A stretch of DNA of 64,000 nt. Origin: Cognatundibacterium squillarum. Its GTDB lineage: Bacteria; Pseudomonadota; Gammaproteobacteria; Burkholderiales; Burkholderiaceae_D. The notes below the pieces were generated by a model that ran no database searches, had not been told where the DNA came from, and saw only the letters and a list, made by a program, of their open reading frames with translations. Of the stretch, positions 54,878 through 63,926 are shown one piece after another. Where the stretch lies: contig NZ_BMYU01000007.1 in the NCBI RefSeq assembly GCF_014652435.1, forward strand, positions 124,001-188,000, in the 5' to 3' direction. Positions within the stretch are counted from its first letter, which is position 1. Each line of letters begins with the position of its first letter. The position numbers were made by a program, and so were the translations under genes.

Positions 54878-55957
54878 ATGAACCCGCTGGAACAGCAACT
54901 GCACTACCCTTTTGGTGAAACCCTGCCTGCCCGTGGCCGCACTCTGGAAGTGGCACCGGGCGTGCTGTGGTTACGCATGGAATTACCATTTGCCCTTAAC
55001 CACATCAATCTGTGGCTGATTGATGACGAACTGGACACCGCCCATGGTCGTCAGCGTGGCTGGACTGTGGTGGATTGCGGTATCGCCAGCGATACCACCC
55101 GTGATGCCTGGGAAGTGCTGTTCGCCAGCGCGCAGGAATTGCTCGGCGGACGTCCGGTGCTGCGGGTACTGGTCACCCATTGCCATCCGGATCATGTCGG
55201 ACTGGCGGACTGGTTGTGCCAGTTGTGGAATGCGCCGCTGTGGATGACTGCCGGAGAATACGCATTTGCCCGCATGATGTCAGCCGGATTACCGGGTGCC
55301 GACGGGTCAGCGATGTTCCCGCATTTCCGCCGTCACGGCCTGACCGATCCTGAGATGGAAAACCGGATTCAGGAACGTAAAAGTTACTACACGCGTCTGG
55401 TGCCGACCGTTCCGGTGGCCTACCACCGCTTACAGGAAGGCATCCCGCTGCAAACCGGCAACTTCCGCTGGCAGGTGATTACCGGATTCGGCCATTCGCC
55501 GGAACATGCTTCGCTGTATTGCCCGGAGCGGAATGTCCTCATTTCCGGTGACATGCTGCTACCGCGCATTTCCACCAATGTTTCTGTGTTTGCGATTGAG
55601 CCGGAAGCCAACCCGGTCGCGCAGTATCTGGATTCTCTGCGCAAATATGAAAGCCTGCCGGACGACGTGCTGATTCTGCCCTCCCACGGCAAGCCATTCC
55701 GTGGCCTGCACACCCGGATTCAGCAATTGCGTGACCATCATGCCGAGCGACTGGAGGAAGTGCGTCAGGCCTGCCGCGCGCCGCAATCTGCCTGCGATAT
55801 CGTGCCGGTAATGTTCCGCCGTCCGCTGGATGCCCATCAACTGACCTTTGCGATTGGCGAAGCGCTCGCGCACCTGCATTATCTGTGGTTTGCCGGCGAA
55901 CTGGAGCGCAGTACCGGCAGCGACGGTGTGATCCGTTTCGTCATGCGTTCGCGCTGA
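54878..55957 (+). CDS. MBL-fold metallo-hydrolase
   Basis: A 359-residue metallo-beta-lactamase-fold hydrolase. The metal motif is THCHPDHVG (His101, His103, Asp105, His106). FGHSPEHASLYCPERNVLISGDMLLPRIS supplies further ligands and LPSHGKPF the last His. A C-terminal helical domain (residues 280-359) ends in RRPLDAHQLTFAIGEALAHLHYLW, as in thioesterase-like MBL proteins acting on acyl-CoA or lactone substrates. It is divergent from liuR, with the operator in the shared promoter, so it may belong to the regulon. Confidence 0.87.
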   Translation: MNPLEQQLHYPFGETLPARGRTLEVAPGVLWLRMELPFALNHINLWLIDDELDTAHGRQRGWTVVDCGIASDTTRDAWEVLFASAQELLGGRPVLRVLVTHCHPDHVGLADWLCQLWNAPLWMTAGEYAFARMMSAGLPGADGSAMFPHFRRHGLTDPEMENRIQERKSYYTRLVPTVPVAYHRLQEGIPLQTGNFRWQVITGFGHSPEHASLYCPERNVLISGDMLLPRISTNVSVFAIEPEANPVAQYLDSLRKYESLPDDVLILPSHGKPFRGLHTRIQQLRDHHAERLEEVRQACRAPQSACDIVPVMFRRPLDAHQLTFAIGEALAHLHYLWFAGELERSTGSDGVIRFVMRSR

Positions 55958-55986
55958 GGCCCACTGTTTTCGCTGGCGTTGGCGAT

Positions 55987-56919
55987 TTACTGTGCAGGAG
56001 TCTGCAAAAGCAGGTGTGCGTCGAAGTAATACAGCTCTCTGTCATAACGGCTGTAAATACCGAGATCCGTACCGTAAATCAGCTCGACTTCCACCAGATC
56101 ACGGTAGGCCATTTCCGGAACACGGGCGACGACGGCTTTTGCCAGTTTCAGCGCCAGACCACTGCTGAGCACCCGGTTTTCTTTGAGAATCACTTTCAGG
56201 GTCAGACGGTCCGTCTGACGTGAAGGACGCACACCGGTACCTTCACTGACGCCTGCATAACGCACCTGCGCAAAGTCCAGCATCACTTGCTGAGCACGGC
56301 TGACGCTGGATTCCGGCAACTCTGAACTGTCCCAGCGCAGTAAAAACGGCGCCAGTCCTGACAGACACAGCCAGCCTGCCAGCACTTTCATCTGACGACC
56401 GGAGAATGCCGGCAAAACGGTGCAAGGCGTATCCGCGGTATGGCGCACCACCACAGTCCGGCTCAGTATTTCATGATAACCACGGTGCGCCGGACGGTTC
56501 AGCAGCCACAAATACAGATTGGCACCCAGACCCGCGATGGTCAGCGCCTGCAATAACCGTGCTGGCAGTGCATCGGCGGGCAACGGTAACTGAAAGCCGG
56601 AACAGAACCATGGCAGCGCAAATAACACCGCACGCAACAAAGACTGCGTAAAACGCAGCGGATTGCCGTCTGCTGAAACACAGCGCAATCCGAACAAACG
56701 TTGCCCGGGTGTGCAAGTGCTCAGCGCCTCATTCAGTGCAAAGTACAGGCAGGCAGCGGCGAACCCTGCGACGCGTGCCATTGCCCCCATTTGCTCAAGC
56801 GGAATGCCCGGTATCCGGCTCAGCAACCATCCGAGCAGATACAGCAAAAGCAGATCCACAGCAAACGCCGGAAGGCGCAGCCAGACAGCAGGAATCGGGA
56901 AGGCAGGAGCGGTAGCCAT
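55987..56919 (-). CDS. RDD family membrane protein
   Basis: A 310-residue membrane protein. The N-terminal RDD domain (LRLPAFAVDLLLLYLLGWLL, GQRLFGLRCVSADGNPLRFTQSLLRAVLFALPWF) has about three to four membrane segments. Another segment lies near QMKVLAGWLCLSGLAPFLLRW, followed by a soluble C-terminal domain ending YSRYDRELYYFDAHLLLQ. Function unknown; RDD proteins often act in small-solute transport. Start is uncertain: ATG 56919 has no good ribosome site; GTG 56934 or TTG 56940 are alternatives. Confidence 0.78.
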   Translation of the reverse strand: MATAPAFPIPAVWLRLPAFAVDLLLLYLLGWLLSRIPGIPLEQMGAMARVAGFAAACLYFALNEALSTCTPGQRLFGLRCVSADGNPLRFTQSLLRAVLFALPWFCSGFQLPLPADALPARLLQALTIAGLGANLYLWLLNRPAHRGYHEILSRTVVVRHTADTPCTVLPAFSGRQMKVLAGWLCLSGLAPFLLRWDSSELPESSVSRAQQVMLDFAQVRYAGVSEGTGVRPSRQTDRLTLKVILKENRVLSSGLALKLAKAVVARVPEMAYRDLVEVELIYGTDLGIYSRYDRELYYFDAHLLLQTPAQ

Positions 56920-56992
56920 GATGAGAGTGAGCACTGACAAAACAAACTGCTGTGCACCTTACTCTCACCATATAAAAATGGCAAACTTTTTC

Positions 56993-57841
56993 CTACCGCT
57001 GCTGCAATTGCAAACCCGCTTGTGGTGCCGGCAAAACACAACGCTGCCCGCCATCCAGGAAGGCAAAAACCGTGGACGTGATCAGATTCTCCATTGCAGC
57101 ATTCAGGCCGCGTCCGCCGAAATGGCTGTGGGTCGCCTCATCGATTACGCCCAGCCACTTACAGCCGGGCGGCATTTCTGTAAAAGCTTCGGTCCGGCTT
57201 TGCCAGGACTGGCCTCCCAGTTCCGCGTCGCGGGTACCGGTCAGCATCAGTACCGGCTGACGTATGGCAGACCAGGCATGTACCGGAAAAATCAGCCCGG
57301 ATCCCTGTGGCGACATTGCAACATAACGGTCAAACCGGCGCTCGCCACGCACACCAACCAGATTTTCGGCACCGGCTTCTATCATGGTAGTCGCCGCACC
57401 CATAGAGTGCCCGAGTAAGACAGCTTCGCCCTGCGCACAACGCTGACGTGCCCAGTCTTTTGCCAGCCCGATTTCCTCCAGACGACTACGGTAAGCTGCG
57501 CTATCAGTCACCATCTGCGTCAGTGCCTCATTCGGCTTATGGCGCAACAAGGAGCGCCCCAGCACACGGGTGCCGCTTTCCTGATGCGCAGGTACAACCG
57601 CCAGCCATCCACGTGCGGCCAGCGCCTCGGCCAGATACGCATAGCCTTTTTCCGATCCGCCCGCACCGTGCGAAATCACCGCAACGCCCTTACAGGCGGC
57701 GTCCGGCAAATAAGCCTGTGCCGGTATCTGCTGGCGATCTGCCCGCAATAATTTCAGTGACTGGGCTGCCATCACCGGTGAACTAAACGTCAGGCAAACC
57801 ACTGGCAGCACACAATAAAACATCCGCAACGTCATCCGCAT
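56993..57841 (-). CDS. exported alpha/beta hydrolase
   Basis: A 282-residue protein with a signal peptide (cleavage after SSPVMA, about residue 25). The fold is a dienelactone-hydrolase-like alpha/beta hydrolase: VAVISHGAGGSEKGYAYLAEALAARGW, nucleophile Ser146 in GHSMGAAT, acid in LTGTRDAE, His in ATHSHFGG. This resembles predicted dienelactone hydrolase/PAF-acetylhydrolase-type exported enzymes. GGAG lies 6 nt before the ATG at 57841. Substrate unknown. Confidence 0.83.
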   Translation of the reverse strand: MRMTLRMFYCVLPVVCLTFSSPVMAAQSLKLLRADRQQIPAQAYLPDAACKGVAVISHGAGGSEKGYAYLAEALAARGWLAVVPAHQESGTRVLGRSLLRHKPNEALTQMVTDSAAYRSRLEEIGLAKDWARQRCAQGEAVLLGHSMGAATTMIEAGAENLVGVRGERRFDRYVAMSPQGSGLIFPVHAWSAIRQPVLMLTGTRDAELGGQSWQSRTEAFTEMPPGCKWLGVIDEATHSHFGGRGLNAAMENLITSTVFAFLDGGQRCVLPAPQAGLQLQQR

Positions 57842-57928
57842 ATATGGCTCCGGAATGGAATAATCAGCAGAGTGTGCCATGCAAACGAAATGCTAAAGTA
57901 ACGCCTTGTTTCTGCACTTTGACTAAAT

Positions 57929-58465
57929 ATGACAGCTTCCTGCAGCGTATTTGCCGCCATCAGCCTTGATGGTTTTTTTGCCCGTGAAGACGGTTCACTG
58001 GACTGGCTGGCCAATGTCGCCAGCGGCAGCCGCGATTACGGCTATCAGCAATATCTGACTTCTGTGGATGCGACGCTGATGAGCGTCCGCGATATGACCT
58101 CCCTGCTATCGGGCGGCTTTTCTTTACCACGCAACTGTTTTGTGTATGCGGAGCAGCCATTACCAGACGCTGAATCTGCAAATTTGCCTACTTCAGTCCG
58201 GCTGATACAAGCTGACGCAGCGAATGCGCTGCAACAAATCAGCACAAACGGAATACAAAACATTGCTGCCGAAGGCAGCGAAGTAATCCGGGCACTGCTG
58301 GCTGATGGCCTGATTTCGCGCATGACACTGACGCTGGCACCCGTTCTGCTGGGCAAGGGAATGCGGCTGTTCGGTGAACTGACCGAAGATCAGTACTGGC
58401 AATTGCAAAGCCATCAGGCGTTTGACGATGGCATGGTACAGCTGCACTACGAACAGTCTTTATAA
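57929..58465 (+). CDS. dihydrofolate reductase family protein (RibD C-terminal-like)
   Basis: A 178-residue protein. It begins CSVFAAISLDGFFAREDGSLDWL, the typical start of RibD_C/DHFR-like proteins, and continues ATLMSVRDMTSLLS, IAAEGSEVIRALLADGLISRMTLTLAPVLLGKGMRLF. Such proteins are NADPH-dependent reductases of unknown substrate. It is the last ordinary gene before the mosaic region beginning about 58570. Confidence 0.86.
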   Translation: MTASCSVFAAISLDGFFAREDGSLDWLANVASGSRDYGYQQYLTSVDATLMSVRDMTSLLSGGFSLPRNCFVYAEQPLPDAESANLPTSVRLIQADAANALQQISTNGIQNIAAEGSEVIRALLADGLISRMTLTLAPVLLGKGMRLFGELTEDQYWQLQSHQAFDDGMVQLHYEQSL

Positions 58466-58572
58466 GCACGGACATTTTTAACATCGCTACTGTAACGCTG
58501 AATTGCACTGCAAACATTTCCGTTGAATATCAGGTTTTTCTGGATTTTTTCCGTAAGGAAAATATTTTTCTT

Positions 58573-59456
58573 AACTGCGATATTTTGCAATACCTCACTT
58601 AGAACTGACTTCGTCAAAACCCGCGAGATACGTTTGTCTCGAATGGCAAGCTCGCAAGAGTGCCGCACAGAATCCTAACGCACAACGTTACGCCCATATT
58701 TACATCAACGGTACCTGGGTCGCTGCTGCAGATCTGGATCAGGCCAGCAACCGCTTCCGCTACACGCTGACCAAACTGCCGAATCTGGCCGGTACCGATG
58801 TGATGATTCTGGTTTCAGAAAATAAAAAGAACTGGGCTGGCGGCTTCCACGCTTTCCGTCAGTTCAAAATCAAGGTCGCGAATCAGTTTTTCTTCCAGAA
58901 TATGGGCTTTGAAGCCGGTAACTTTAACGCATGGACTTCAACCCGCCGCACCTGGTCTGATCCGACGGAAATCAATCCCTCAGATAAGAGTATTGTGGTC
59001 AGCGGCATCAGCTATGACCCGATTGCTACCGACTCACCGGTTCCGCTGTTCGGAAAATATGCTGCCCGTGTTAATAATGAAGATAACAATTTCCACATCA
59101 GTACACTGACACAAACGGCAGTTGTACCGAAAACAAAAAATCCTACCGTGCGTTTCTACTGGTCTGCCGTCCTGGAAGATCCGAACCACAGCCCGGCAGA
59201 GCAACCATACGTAGAAATTGTGGTGGAAAATAAAACGAAAGGGATTGTTCTGTACACAAAACGTTTCTACTCTAACGATCCGTCTTATTCCGGCTGGAAA
59301 TCCTACCGCAACGACAAATGGCGTTCCATCCCGTGGCAATTGGTTGATTTACCGGTTGCTCAGTATGCAGGCGATCAGATTACTATTCGCGTTGTCGCAG
59401 CAGACTGCGCACTCGGCGCACACGGCGGCTACGCATATCTGGATGTGGAAGAATAA
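58573..59456 (+). pseudogene. 3' remnant of a larger exported/adhesin-like gene, no start codon
   Basis: The frame is open from a stop at about 58570 to the TAA at 59456 but has no usable start until a GTG at 58800. Coding character clearly extends upstream of that GTG (NPNAQRYAHIYINGTWV, NRFRYTLTKLPNLAGTDVM). The readable part is about 260 residues: a beta-rich, Asn/Thr/Tyr-rich protein with FFFQNMGFEAGNFNAWT and ADCALGAHGGYAYLDVEE. This resembles C-terminal jelly-roll, carbohydrate-binding-like domains of secreted bacterial proteins. The upstream junction coincides with a decayed mobile-element end. I read it as a decapitated gene; specific family not recognised. Confidence 0.7.
58601..58658 (+). 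mobile_element. decayed end of a related 269-bp-type element
   Basis: From TTAGAACT through ACCCGCGAGATACGTTTG to GCAAG this segment aligns with the end of copy 2. The central 22 bases starting at ACCCGCG differ at one position, and the flanking parts are 60% alike. Only one end is present, so it is a truncated or diverged family member. It overlaps the start of the gene remnant. Confidence 0.65.
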
Positions 59457-59458
59457 TT

Positions 59459-59727
59459 AGAACTCATTTCATAAATACCCGCGAGATGCGTTTGTCTCAT
59501 AGCGCAGGCTGGCAAGGCGGACAAGGCAGTGAATAGCGGTGCTATTCACAACGCGTCCAACGCTGTCCAGCGTGCGCTATGAGGCAAACCCTGTGGGAAC
59601 GGAGGTGCCGGGCGCATTGCTTTGTTGCGTCGCTTGCACAGACACCAGTCTGTGCTGCGCAACGACGCCGCACACTGCCTCCCAGCACCTCGCATTCGCA
59701 CTCGTGGCTATTTATGAAATGAGTTCT
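59459..59727 (-). mobile_element. 269-bp MITE-like structured repeat, copy 2 (inverted)
   Basis: Same length and 19-bp termini as copy 1 at 7987-8255, in opposite orientation. Hand alignment gives 12 substitutions and no gaps; six cluster within about 35 bases of one arm. The inner hairpins GTGAATAGC/GCTATTCAC and ACAGAC/GTCTGT are preserved. It begins 2 nt after the stop codon of the gene remnant and ends about 20 nt before a terminator. Flanks are TA on one side and TC on the other, so a target duplication is not certain here. Confidence 0.85.
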
Positions 59728-59748
59728 CATACATCGCACAACGTTTAC

Positions 59749-59775
59749 AAAACCGGGACATGTCCCGGTTTTTTT
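59749..59775. terminator. bidirectional terminator
   Basis: The 12-bp stem AAAACCGGGACA/TGTCCCGGTTTT has no separate loop and is followed by T7 on the plus strand. It can stop the remnant gene's transcript and, on the minus strand, that of the condensation-type gene whose stop codon lies at its edge. Confidence 0.82.
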
Positions 59776-61117
59776 ATGCCACCAGAACATCAGTATCCGC
59801 CGTCACCGAAGAAAGCAGTCCGGACAAAGCCTGCAGATAGGGTTCAACAAACATCTCTACGGGTTGCGGAAATCGCTTTCGTGAAAAGACGACATCTAAC
59901 TGCAACTGCTGATTCAGCATCGGCGTCAGGAACATACATCCATATGGCGGAACCAGACATCCGAACTCACACCAGTCCAGTACCCGCGCTTCTCCAAACA
60001 ATTCGAGATTCTTCTTAGCACGACCGGGATTTGAATACAAAACATTGCTGCTTTGCGCGCGATGCATCAACCGGTAAACCATAGAAGAAGGCAATCCGCT
60101 GCGCATCAAACCCTCAGCGTTTTCCATCAAAGCCATGGCCTGCGACAGTCCCGCAGGGGTTTTCAGAGCTTCTGTCTGCAGCTGTATCGCTTTACACAAG
60201 TCCGGGCCTGACACTCCTGCCGGAATCTGCAAACTTGCATTGACCATTCCGCTGCGAAATCCCCTTGATACCGGCCATCCCGGCGCGCCACGTAAATTGA
60301 CAGCGATGGTAAATTGACTTGCTGGTGCAGCCGGACTGAGTGAGCGCAACCAGATTACCAGTGCTGCTGAAAATATGGCATTTACCGACACCGCAAATTG
60401 CCGGGAATAAGTCAGCACAGCAGACTGTAACGCAGCGGGCAACTTCCGATGTAAAAAATCAATGTCTGAAAAAAGAAAACGTCCCTGTATCTCCGTCGGA
60501 TATTTTCCGGCACGGGTACGGGACCCGGAAAACAGTTTTCCGGGCATGATCATATTGGTGTGCAACCGTCGCCATACTCTGTTTGCGGGCCGGTTCCATT
60601 CAGGCAATACGCTTTGCAATGGCAAAAATGATCTTTGCACATGCAGCGGAGAAATACCCTGCAACAATTGCTCATACACTTCCCGCAAACGATACAAAAT
60701 CTCATGTGCGGCCTGAATGTCTGCAATTGCGTGGGAAATGCCGAGATAAATACAACTCTTTCGTGTTCCACTGAATAACCGCATCTGAATTAACGGTGCT
60801 TTTCCATCCTGTCCGGATAAAAATGCCTGCTGCAGCAATTGAGACCGGAAATCTGCTGAATTCAGATCAGGTTCCACATTTTCCAGTACATGCACGACTG
60901 CTTCCGCCTTCGCATGGAGCTCGCCCGTCTCATTAATTTCCGAACCAAGCTCACTGATTACATGTTCAGCGGCGAGTAAAAATATCTCTGCACACAACTG
61001 CTGGTTCAGCACCAGCATATGATGATTCACATCCGAAAACCTGCGTCGTCCCTGATAAAAAAATCCGGTTAACGGATCTTCCCGTCCACACAATGCCTGC
61101 AACATATCATTTGACAT
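59774..61117 (-). CDS. condensation-type acyltransferase (NRPS C-domain/PapA-like)
   Basis: A 447-residue stand-alone protein. The HxxxD active-site motif of the condensation/acyltransferase superfamily is present as HAIAD (His129, Asp133) in YLGISHAIADIQAAH. The N-terminal part (GREDPLTGFFYQGRRRFSDVNHHMLVLN) and later NLRGAPGWPVSRGFRSGMVNASL resemble PapA/WES/C-domain proteins, with no adenylation or carrier domain attached. It would join an acyl chain to an alcohol or amine. The DFGWG motif of NRPS C-domains was not seen. AGGAG precedes ATG 61117. Divergent from a ketosynthase operon, it likely releases or esterifies that pathway's product. Confidence 0.75.
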   Translation of the reverse strand: MSNDMLQALCGREDPLTGFFYQGRRRFSDVNHHMLVLNQQLCAEIFLLAAEHVISELGSEINETGELHAKAEAVVHVLENVEPDLNSADFRSQLLQQAFLSGQDGKAPLIQMRLFSGTRKSCIYLGISHAIADIQAAHEILYRLREVYEQLLQGISPLHVQRSFLPLQSVLPEWNRPANRVWRRLHTNMIMPGKLFSGSRTRAGKYPTEIQGRFLFSDIDFLHRKLPAALQSAVLTYSRQFAVSVNAIFSAALVIWLRSLSPAAPASQFTIAVNLRGAPGWPVSRGFRSGMVNASLQIPAGVSGPDLCKAIQLQTEALKTPAGLSQAMALMENAEGLMRSGLPSSMVYRLMHRAQSSNVLYSNPGRAKKNLELFGEARVLDWCEFGCLVPPYGCMFLTPMLNQQLQLDVVFSRKRFPQPVEMFVEPYLQALSGLLSSVTADTDVLVA

Positions 61118-61597
61118 CTCATCTCCTTTTGATTCTTTCAGGCAATATCGGAAAGAAAATTCGCCTTCAAAAACAACAACGGAATTACCAGCATCGTATT
61201 GCTGCGAGATTTCCGACGAACGGTTCTTCTGCAATCGCAAAGTTTTAATTCACTGCAAATATCGATGAACTGCGCATAAATTCACGAAATTCAGACCACG
61301 AACAACGATGATCTACAGCATTTTCGGAAAATGCATCCCACATATTCTTGCGTTATCTCAAGATTTGCAGGAATTGACGGAAGCTACTATAGCGAACATA
61401 AATTCTTGTTTACTTAATTTTCTTTAATTTTTTATTTTACATATATTTCTTAACTATTTTTGTAAATAGGTAGATTCCTGAAAACCGGAGGACTCCTCCG
61501 TAAATCACCGATATCTGACTACTTCTGCCTGAGAAAAGCGGGTCGGGCGGAGCTTTGCCGAAATTCAAAGAAATATGCCAATCAAGGAGATGGATGA
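61118..61597. promoter_or_regulatory. 480-bp divergent, AT-rich control region of the biosynthetic cluster
   Basis: No gene. The part 61390-61470 is strongly AT-rich (T/A runs), unlike the rest of the window. Two palindromes stand out: CTATTT-TTGT-AAATAG (61454-61469) and CGGAGGA-C-TCCTCCG (61486-61500). They are possible operators for a transcription factor not encoded in the window. TATAGC near 61389 with TTGCAG 17 bases upstream is a weak promoter candidate. Confidence 0.5.
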
Positions 61598-62848
61598 ATG
61601 AATCACTCTGATCAGCGCAGGGTTGTTGTTACCGGCTACGGTGCCATTTGCGCACTGGGAAACAACGTATCCGAAATATGGGGTTCCATCATGAACTATC
61701 AGACAGGCTACCATTTTCAGGATTTCGGCAATCCCAATATCAATGCCAGATACTTTGGCTTCATCAAAGATAAACCCAGATATAAAAACATTCCCAAGCC
61801 TGTTCTGAAATTTCTTCCGGAGTTTGCACGCCTCAGTTTTTATGCAGCAAACGAAGCTGTACAAATGGCATTTGGTCAGCAGCAACCGGCAGACCATTAC
61901 GATCCGTTTGACTGTGGTGTCATTTTCGGAACCGGTTGGGGCGCACAGGATGAGTCGACAAGGGAAAACGCAACTTATCGCGATGAGCAACTGGCCTATC
62001 CATTTTCTAATCTGCTGGTAATGCCAAACGTTGCCACTGCTGCCATCTCCATGCACTGGAATTTGCGTGGCTATCAGAATACTCCGGTCGCAGCATGCGC
62101 TACCGGCAGTATTGCGATTGGTGATGCTTTTGAAAAAATCCGGTCCGGAAAAGCAAAAATGATGCTGGCCGGTGGCGGCGAGAGTATCACGCAAGGCTTT
62201 TCCGTCTGGAGTATCGACACCTTACGGGCGCTCAGCAAAGAGCAGGAAGATATCCGCAAAGCTTGCTGTCCGTTCAGTGCAGACCGAAGCGGATTCGTCT
62301 TATCTGAAGGTGCTGCTGTGCTTTGTCTGGAGGATTACGATTCCGCTGTTGCACGTGGTGCCAGCATTCTGGCTGAAATTACCGGCTACGGCAGCTATTC
62401 CGATGCACGCGATATCACCTCGCCCGCAGAAGATATGCTGGCACGGATTCAGTGTGTTCGCACAGCAATGCAGCAAGCCGGATTACCCCCGGATGGCCTC
62501 CAGTACATTAATGCCCACGGCACATCCACGCAGCTGAACGATCTGAATGAGACAAACACGCTGAAACTGGCGTTGGGTGAAGCGGCCAGACGCACACCTG
62601 CCTCGAGCACAAAATCTTACACTGGCCACCTGATTGCAGCAGCTGGTGCTATCGAATCGATATTCAGCATTCGTACACTGGAAACCGGCATGATGCCCGC
62701 CACCATTCATCTGGACAGACCGGACGATGCCTGTGATCTGGATTACATACCGCACGAGCACCGCCACGCCACCAATATTGAGCATGTCATGAACATCAAT
62801 TACGGCTTTGGCGGCGCAAACTCTGCGCTGATTTTCTCAAAGGTCTGA
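61598..62848 (+). CDS. beta-ketoacyl-ACP synthase (FabF-like ketosynthase)
   Basis: A 416-residue ketosynthase. VVVTGYGAICALGNNVSEIW is the FabF-type start. The nucleophile is Cys167 in PVAACATGS, the His pair His307 (INAHGTSTQLND) and His344 (KSYTGHLIAAAG) with Lys339 complete the decarboxylating site, and INYGFGGANSALIF ends it. It is not the housekeeping fabF (no fabG/acpP/fabD neighbours). It carries an unusual insertion-like region (RYFGFIKDKPRYKNIPKPVLKF) and is followed 2 nt later by a MaoC-type protein. AAGGAG is upstream. Confidence 0.9.
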   Translation: MNHSDQRRVVVTGYGAICALGNNVSEIWGSIMNYQTGYHFQDFGNPNINARYFGFIKDKPRYKNIPKPVLKFLPEFARLSFYAANEAVQMAFGQQQPADHYDPFDCGVIFGTGWGAQDESTRENATYRDEQLAYPFSNLLVMPNVATAAISMHWNLRGYQNTPVAACATGSIAIGDAFEKIRSGKAKMMLAGGGESITQGFSVWSIDTLRALSKEQEDIRKACCPFSADRSGFVLSEGAAVLCLEDYDSAVARGASILAEITGYGSYSDARDITSPAEDMLARIQCVRTAMQQAGLPPDGLQYINAHGTSTQLNDLNETNTLKLALGEAARRTPASSTKSYTGHLIAAAGAIESIFSIRTLETGMMPATIHLDRPDDACDLDYIPHEHRHATNIEHVMNINYGFGGANSALIFSKV

Positions 62849-62850
62849 GC

Positions 62851-63639
62851 ATGCAACTGACACAGTTTAGCAGCCAGCATTTGCGCAGCTGGGCCGATTA
62901 TTCAGGTGATTTCAATCCGATACATTTTGATCCGGAAATCGCCGGAAAAGTGACCGGCAACGATGATGTTGTGATTCACGGCATGCTGGCAATGATGCAT
63001 CTGAAACGCGCTTCATCCATGCCAGGCGATGACGGAGTATGGGTGCAATGGCATGCCATGCTCCGGCAGGCCATGCCATTGCAGCAGCCGTACCAGATTG
63101 TCAGTGAAAAGAAACCGGGCGCTGCAAAAATGCGCACCCGTCTCGAAGATCTGAACGGGCAACTGTATATGTCTGCGCTGACACAGGCATGCGAAGTACC
63201 CGAATGGCATGAAACTACTGAGCGATTTGCATTAGCGACGGATACGGCATTTCAGCGCCTTCAGGAATGTGTCGCAGATTTTCCGGTCTGCAGTCCGGCC
63301 TGGATTGCACTGGATGCCATGATGTTTTCCCGTTATGTGCAGGAACACGGCAATCAGGTTTTTCATGAAGACTTCTTCCGTCATATCGGCCCGGCGTGTG
63401 CAGACGATCTGGCTGCCGGAAAGATCGTAGTCATGCAAACCACGCACAGCAGCCTGTTTGCACAAGATCTGCGCGCGGACACAAACGATCTTCGCTTCAG
63501 TCAGTTTGAGTATGCAGTGCACACAACCGACTATCTGCAGACAAATAATGGTCTGGTACTGACCGTTGAGGTTCCGGTCTGGCTGGATGGAAAACTTTGC
63601 TTTATTCAACGTATCGGCCTGATGCTCAGGCAATTGTAA
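62851..63639 (+). CDS. MaoC-type hot-dog dehydratase
   Basis: A 262-residue protein. The N-terminal half carries the hydratase-2 motif YSGDFNPIHFDPEIAG (catalytic Asp and His), followed by DDVVIHGMLAMMHL. The second half (from about residue 150) may be a second hot-dog fold lacking the motif; VVMQTTHSSLFAQDLRAD and VEVPVWLDGKLCFIQRIG are visible. This fits dehydration of 3-hydroxyacyl-ACP made with the neighbouring ketosynthase. A ketoreductase has not yet appeared. It is 2 nt downstream of the ketosynthase. Confidence 0.8.
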   Translation: MQLTQFSSQHLRSWADYSGDFNPIHFDPEIAGKVTGNDDVVIHGMLAMMHLKRASSMPGDDGVWVQWHAMLRQAMPLQQPYQIVSEKKPGAAKMRTRLEDLNGQLYMSALTQACEVPEWHETTERFALATDTAFQRLQECVADFPVCSPAWIALDAMMFSRYVQEHGNQVFHEDFFRHIGPACADDLAAGKIVVMQTTHSSLFAQDLRADTNDLRFSQFEYAVHTTDYLQTNNGLVLTVEVPVWLDGKLCFIQRIGLMLRQL

Positions 63640-63663
63640 TTTTACTTTTTGAAAGGGAATCAC

Positions 63664-63909
63664 ATGAACAGCACACTGGAATTTCTCAAAAATGAAATCG
63701 CGGATCTGGTGGATTTTGAGCCGGAAGCAATGCAGGAAGATACGCCGCTCGCTGCGCTGGAGCTGGACAGCCTCGACTATGTGTCACTGCAACTGGCAGT
63801 GAAGAAAAAATTTGCCGTACAAATCAATTTTGATGACTTCACCTCCGGCCAGATCACCAGCCTTGGTCAGTTCTGCAGCTATATCGAAGACCGCATGGTC
63901 ACTGCCTGA
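63664..63909 (+). CDS. acyl carrier protein
   Basis: An 81-residue acidic carrier protein. The 4'-phosphopantetheine Ser36 is in LELDSLDYVSLQLAVKK, the classic DSL motif region, within a four-helix bundle (EFLKNEIADLVDFEPEAMQED, FTSGQITSLGQFCSYIEDRM). Codon 63664 has AAAGGGA upstream; the open frame from 63649 is not used. It is not AcpP-like in sequence, so it is a dedicated carrier for the ketosynthase/dehydratase system. Confidence 0.9.
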   Translation: MNSTLEFLKNEIADLVDFEPEAMQEDTPLAALELDSLDYVSLQLAVKKKFAVQINFDDFTSGQITSLGQFCSYIEDRMVTA

Positions 63910-63926
63910 GGCTAAGGAGAATTCAA

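Noticed and set aside
59539..60018. 159-codon plus-strand frame spanning element copy 2 and the condensation gene
   Set aside because: Half lies in the repeat and half is antisense to a gene with the HxxxD motif.
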